Shown here: piece after piece, positions 14,279 to 15,105 of the stretch
Layout of the letters: every line of letters starts with the position of its first letter
Numbering within the stretch: the first letter of the stretch is position 1
Source of the DNA: JBCDCP01 sp039181495
GTDB lineage: Bacteria; Pseudomonadota; Alphaproteobacteria; Rhizobiales; Tepidamorphaceae
DNA length: 15,105 nucleotides
Reading direction: 5' to 3'
Assembly (NCBI GenBank): GCA_039181495.1
Contig: JBCDCP010000075.1
Span: 1-15,105 of the forward strand
The notes under the pieces: model-generated
The model's input: the letters and a program-made list of their open reading frames with translations, nothing else
The model's database searches: none
What the model was told of the DNA's origin: nothing
Program-made: the position numbers and the translations under genes

Positions 14279-15105
14279 CTACTGCTGCTCATTGCGCATC
14301 ATGGCGGTGTAGAACAACCATGACAGCAGCAGGATGATCAGGAAGTAGATCAGCGACATTGCCGCCGCGGGTCCGAGATCGAACTGGCCGAGCGCTATCT
14401 TGACGAGATCGATTGACAACAGCGTCGTCGAATTGCCCGGGCCCCCGCCGGTGAGCACCGACAGCTCGGTGTAGATCATGAATGAATCCATGAAGCGCAG
14501 CAGCACCGCGATGGTCAGAACACGCTTCAGTTTGGGCAGCTGAATATAGCGAAAAATGGCCAGCGGCTTTGCGCCATCAATGCGGGCAGCCTGGTAGTAG
14601 GCGTCGGGGATCGAGACAAGACCGGCATAGGTCAGCAGCACGACAAGCGACGTCCAGTGCCACACATCCATCAGGATGAGCGTGAACCAGGCATCTTCGG
14701 GCTGGCGGGTGAAGTTGTAGTCAAACCCAAGCGCGTTGAGGCTGCGGCCGAGAAGACCGATGTCGGGCAGCGCGAAGATGTTCCACATCGCGCCGACCAC
14801 ATTCCACGGGATCAGCAAGGGCAACGCCATCAGGACGAGGCAGACCGGCACCCACGGCCCTTTTCGCGGCATCGCAAGCGCAATGGCGATGCCAAGCGGG
14901 ATCTCGATCAGCAGCACCATGAAGGTGAAGAAGATCTGCCGTCCAAGTGCGGCCTGAAAACGGTCGGACTGTAGGATGTCCTGAAACCACTGGACGCCGG
15001 ACCAGAAGAAGACATTGTCGCCAAAGCTCTCCTGAACCGAGTAGTTGACCACCGTCATCAGCGGAATGATCGCATTGAACGCGACCAGCACGACGACGGG
15101 CAGAA
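14279..15105 (-). CDS. glpP: ABC transporter permease, glycerol type (GlpP), N-terminus cut by window edge
   Basis: The visible 275 residues form a MalF-like permease with at least six hydrophobic segments. The EAA loop reads IPDAYYQAARIDGAKPLAIF, ending in QLPKLKRVL, a good match to EAAxxDGA. LTGGGPGNSTTLLSIDL is a conserved stretch before the last segments. The frame remains open to the window end (LPVVVLVAFN), and an internal GTG at 15091 lies within a membrane segment, so the true start is beyond base 15105. It is upstream of the GlpQ gene, and the ATPases glpS and glpT are expected further upstream. Confidence 0.82.
   Translation of the reverse strand, partial: LPVVVLVAFNAIIPLMTVVNYSVQESFGDNVFFWSGVQWFQDILQSDRFQAALGRQIFFTFMVLLIEIPLGIAIALAMPRKGPWVPVCLVLMALPLLIPWNVVGAMWNIFALPDIGLLGRSLNALGFDYNFTRQPEDAWFTLILMDVWHWTSLVVLLTYAGLVSIPDAYYQAARIDGAKPLAIFRYIQLPKLKRVLTIAVLLRFMDSFMIYTELSVLTGGGPGNSTTLLSIDLVKIALGQFDLGPAAAMSLIYFLIILLLSWLFYTAMMRNEQQ

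Overview
The window looks like chromosomal DNA of a GC-rich alphaproteobacterium. The evidence is the codon use, the AT-rich regulatory gaps between GC-rich genes, and a glycerol-type ABC transporter with its DUF2160 membrane gene, an arrangement known from rhizobia and relatives. No tRNA, rRNA, CRISPR array, transposase or integrase is visible. Most of the window reads as an accessory region: short oxidoreductase, transporter or stress units, several with their own repressor gene.

Layout. (1) 1-32 is a possible C-terminal tail of a thiamine-pyrophosphate (TPP) enzyme. (2) 121-3428 is a TetR regulator (-) divergent from a tightly coupled plus-strand operon of ChrR-type cupin, short-chain dehydrogenase (SDR) and FAD-dependent amine oxidase-like protein. 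The promoter facing the operon has a near-perfect palindrome filling its -35/-10 spacer, with a second palindrome in the TetR leader. Between promoter and cupin lies an open frame that looks like the 3' end of a lost gene. (3) 3481-3615 is a C-terminal remnant of a TPP enzyme. (4) 3622-6115 (-) holds a GTG-started NmrA-like NAD(P)-binding protein, a small multi-spanning membrane protein, a strong stem-loop and a VIT/CCC1-type metal transporter. A second TetR (6204-6791, GTG start) is divergent from this group. (5) 6878-7354 is a GNAT acetyltransferase, convergent with an EamA-type exporter (7447-8316, -). (6) 8529-9354 is an ArsR-type repressor overlapping an SRPBCC/AHSA1 protein. The ArsR gene has no Shine-Dalgarno and a promoter placed for a leaderless transcript. 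(7) 9567-11430 is a third TetR followed by an MFS transporter, with an imperfect 22-bp palindrome and an RBS-pairing hairpin between them. (8) 11626-12039 is a small secreted protein of unknown function. (9) 12086-15105 (-) is the end of a glycerol-type ABC transporter operon: two permeases (the first cut by the window edge), DUF2160 protein, then an exported DUF3179 protein where the substrate-binding protein gene would be expected.

How the parts work together. The TetR-NmrA and TetR-MFS units and the ArsR-SRPBCC pair have familiar designs for ligand-controlled detoxification or export. The least familiar unit is the TetR-controlled cupin-SDR-amine oxidase operon. It is translationally coupled, tightly regulated, contains an SDR without the catalytic tyrosine, and has enzyme-gene remnants around it. 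It is the best candidate here for an undescribed pathway, but its substrate cannot be read from the sequence.
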